From assembly GCF_951229915.1 (NCBI RefSeq), contig NZ_OX579588.1:930001-994000 (forward strand): 64,000 nt of DNA, given 5' to 3'. This DNA comes from Candidatus Ornithobacterium hominis. GTDB taxonomy: Bacteria; Bacteroidota; Bacteroidia; Flavobacteriales; Weeksellaceae. The position numbers and the translations under genes are program-made. The notes under the pieces are model-generated. The model worked only from the letters and a program-made list of their open reading frames with translations. It searched no databases and was not told the DNA's origin. Positions 62,215-64,000 of the stretch are shown piece after piece; the first letter of the stretch is position 1; each line of letters begins with the position of its first letter.

Positions 62215-62425
62215 AAGGGTAGCTGTTATTTCTTTTAAATTACTCTGATTTATTTTCGTATTGAAAGAACAAATGCTTGGCTAGATAATTTGAGATAACC
62301 GCTTAACAAGTTTGATTGGTTAGGGTTTAATTACCTTGCTTTTATGGTTATAGCTATTAAAAAATTCACTCCAAAAAAAGTTTAAATGGGGTCATCATCT
62401 AAATTTATATAATATGGAGTTGCTT
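62215..62425. other. Non-coding stretch before the IS remnant
   Basis: AT-rich, no ORF, no hairpin recognised. Confidence 0.4.
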
Positions 62426-62626
62426 AATTTCTTTTTCAAAAAGTTGGTTAAAATCATCGATAGTTACATGAATTCCTGTAATTTCATCTTTGCATATAGG
62501 AGTAAGTGTTTATTGTAATTAACTGTTATTCAACCACTAATATAAATATCTTACTCCTTTTTTACAACTTTTTCTTATCCATTATTCACGTTAATTTTAT
62601 GTACTTTTTGTTTTATGACCCTTAAA
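62426..62626 (-). mobile_element. Left-end remnant of an insertion sequence (copy B)
   Basis: About 95% identical by eye to 5834-6032 in inverted orientation. The terminal end reads TTTTATGACCCTT outward, and the inner end holds CKDEITGIHVTIDDFNQLF on the minus strand. It lies 220 bases downstream of tRNA-Leu, as copy A lies downstream of tRNA-His. Confidence 0.65.
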
Positions 62627-62694
62627 AAATTAATAAGTGAAGCCAAAAAAAACCGACGCAATTAAGGACGGCCATTTACATTCTTTTTTAATTT

Positions 62695-62844
62695 TTAAAC
62701 CTTAGTTTTATCGCTCCACAAAAGATAAGCAATGAGTATAAATCCTATACCAGTGAGCGCTGGCGGTAGCATTTGATTTTGATAACCAAGTAAAATCATA
62801 ACAAGAGCAATGAGAATAAGTAAAATAAGGGCTATATTTTTCAT
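62695..62844 (-). CDS. 49-residue two-helix membrane protein
   Basis: ATG 62844, TAA 62695-62697. MKNIALILLILIALVMILLG is the first helix, and ALTGIGFILIAYLLW the second, with NQMLPP between them. An A-rich stretch precedes it. It is a plausible small gene missed by length limits. No family recognised. Confidence 0.55.
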   Translation of the reverse strand: MKNIALILLILIALVMILLGYQNQMLPPALTGIGFILIAYLLWSDKTKV

Positions 62845-63151
62845 TTTTTTATTTTGAAGTAAATATATGAAATCAAAAACATTCTATGGGAATAATTTAA
62901 AGTTTTTCTGAAAGATTCTCAAAGCAACTTATTATCTATTAAATTTAAGCTAACTAAAATTCATATTTGATGCTTTTTTTTGACTCAAAAATTTTAGATT
63001 TGAATAAAATCTTTAATTGATCTCAGTTTTTAATTTTTTTTTTAAGGCTTAAAAAATTTTTGATAATTATTCGTTGTCTATGATTATTTTTTTTGAAAAT
63101 TACAATCTTGATGGATTAATAAAGTTATCATCTTAAAAAAGTTATTACAGC
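62845..63151. other. Intergenic region before the OstA-like gene end
   Basis: AT-rich. Contains a near-perfect dispersed palindrome at 63034-63056 (T9-AAGGCTT-A6) and nothing else recognised. Confidence 0.5.
63034..63056. repeat. Dispersed palindrome, extended copy
   Basis: T10-AAGGCTT-A6-TTTT, about 95 bases downstream of the OstA-like gene's stop. Confidence 0.8.
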
Positions 63152-64000
63152 TCAGTCATTTAACTTAAGCTGCGTTGGCATGATTTCTTGCCAGGATTTA
63201 AAGCGTTCTTTTTCTCGCCAGATAAATTTGGGTAAAAAAAGTTCTATCTCACTGAATTTGTGCGGAGGGACAATCTTGGAGTTTGCGCCTCCTAAACATG
63301 AAATAATTTGTATATCACTTTTTTTGAACTTAGCTTCTATCGTGGCGCAGTCTGAGCGGTTGATTCCTACTAAATTTTTCTCAAGTGCTTGTTGCGTTAA
63401 TGTATCTTTTTTCTCTTCCTCTAAATAGATTAGTGATTGAGCATTTCCATCTGCTTGCACCCAATCTAATTGTTCGTTGATAATAATGGCGAGCATTTGT
63501 CTGCTTTTGACTTGATGGAATTCTTCTTTGCTGAGCGAATCTCTTTTAGAAATTGCAAAAGCGTTGGAACGAACTTGTATGGAGTCTAATTTCTCTTGTG
63601 CTGTATTGATGAAAACATGAATGGTATCGCCCGTAATCTGATGCAAGCCGCTCCAAATTACAGGGTCGCTAAAGAAGCTTAATTTTCCTTGGCTTTCTGA
63701 AAGTACAATGCTATCTGCCTTGCCTTGCATATTGGTTTTGAAAAATTTAGCTTGATGAAAAGCCCGAATCAAACTCAATGAATCTGATTTTGAAACCATC
63801 AGTGTATCAGAATGGAGATAAAGTGAATCTTCTTCAAATGCTCTTACGGCCAAGGCGTTTCCCGTCACAAAAGCGCTATCTAATTCTTTGAACGCCTCAC
63901 CATAATCGCCTTTAATAAATCTTTTTTCATTTGGGTCATTTAAAAAAACATTTCCTTCTCCTTTGCCAAAACCCGTCAACTGATTGTAGAAAAGTTTATC
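63152..64000 (-). CDS. OstA-like protein (LPS transport, N-terminus cut by window edge)
   Basis: The frame is open to the edge, so the gene starts outside; the visible 282 residues are the C-terminal part. Repeats such as DSLYLHSDTLMVSKSDSLSL and VQADGNAQSLIYLE are typical of the beta-jellyroll OstA/LptA fold in Bacteroidota. It should carry LPS across the periplasm toward LptD (41808-44420). Confidence 0.8.
   Translation of the reverse strand, partial: DKLFYNQLTGFGKGEGNVFLNDPNEKRFIKGDYGEAFKELDSAFVTGNALAVRAFEEDSLYLHSDTLMVSKSDSLSLIRAFHQAKFFKTNMQGKADSIVLSESQGKLSFFSDPVIWSGLHQITGDTIHVFINTAQEKLDSIQVRSNAFAISKRDSLSKEEFHQVKSRQMLAIIINEQLDWVQADGNAQSLIYLEEEKKDTLTQQALEKNLVGINRSDCATIEAKFKKSDIQIISCLGGANSKIVPPHKFSEIELFLPKFIWREKERFKSWQEIMPTQLKLND

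Noticed and set aside
1..64000. CRISPR array, prophage or replication origin.
   Set aside because: No regularly spaced direct repeats, no phage structural genes, and no DnaA-box cluster were seen. The dispersed palindrome is irregularly spaced and not an array.

Overview
The window is low-GC DNA that reads like a chromosome of Bacteroidota, class Flavobacteriia, probably a Weeksellaceae-like lineage. The gene set points that way: BshB1 of bacillithiol synthesis, a PorT/SprT-type type IX secretion barrel, a Bacteroidota-type LptD and OstA-like pair, a fused aspartokinase/homoserine dehydrogenase and a YugP-type peptidase. Promoters have the form TTTG-N19/20-TAnnTTTG, and Shine-Dalgarno sequences are largely absent. 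I cannot name the species from the sequence alone.

Layout. 0-5.7 kb: rhomboid protease (cut by the edge), ATP-grasp protein, clpC, a glutathione-peroxidase lipoprotein and bshB1. 5.7-6.1 kb: tRNA-His followed by an insertion-sequence remnant. 6.1-13.6 kb, minus strand: metF, an M1 aminopeptidase and a metX-thrA operon. That operon is preceded by two tandem methionine-rich leader peptides, each with its own terminator and a matching antiterminator strand. 13.8-20.1 kb: small membrane protein, PrcB-like protein, cysteine desulfurase, dnaX split at an A10 run, acyl-CoA ligase and sirtuin. 20-29.6 kb: rocD, HAD phosphatase, CsbD, pfkA-gapA, uvrB, a zinc peptidase, an acetyltransferase-like protein and a helix-turn-helix regulator. 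30-38.3 kb: M14-like peptidase, CoA-transferase, ubiE-porT and pta-ackA. 38.8-50.2 kb: yaaA plus a glycosyltransferase, ridA, lptD, amidase, MCE protein, an iron-sulfur oxidoreductase and a large conserved unknown. 50.2-59.5 kb: RNA methyltransferase, S9 peptidase, hisE, the ftsX-DUF3098-uppP-truB operon, a DASS transporter and a LOG-family protein. 59.7-62.7 kb: an accessory patch holding a mobilization-gene fragment, a secreted surface protein behind a long structured leader, a broken short gene, IS ends and tRNA-Gly/tRNA-Leu. The window ends inside an OstA-like gene.

Four signals stand out. First, the duplicated methionine attenuator controls metX-thrA. Second, a short odd-centred palindrome, TTTTTTAAGCCTTAAAAAA with degenerate forms, occurs about once per 1.3 kb, both between and inside genes. 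It often supplies stop codons or the U-tract of terminators, and could be a genome-wide uptake, architecture or termination signal. Third, dnaX appears to use -1 slippage on A10 to make gamma and tau. Fourth, the surface-protein leader has mutually exclusive hairpins, one of them a strong terminator, like a riboswitch or attenuator.
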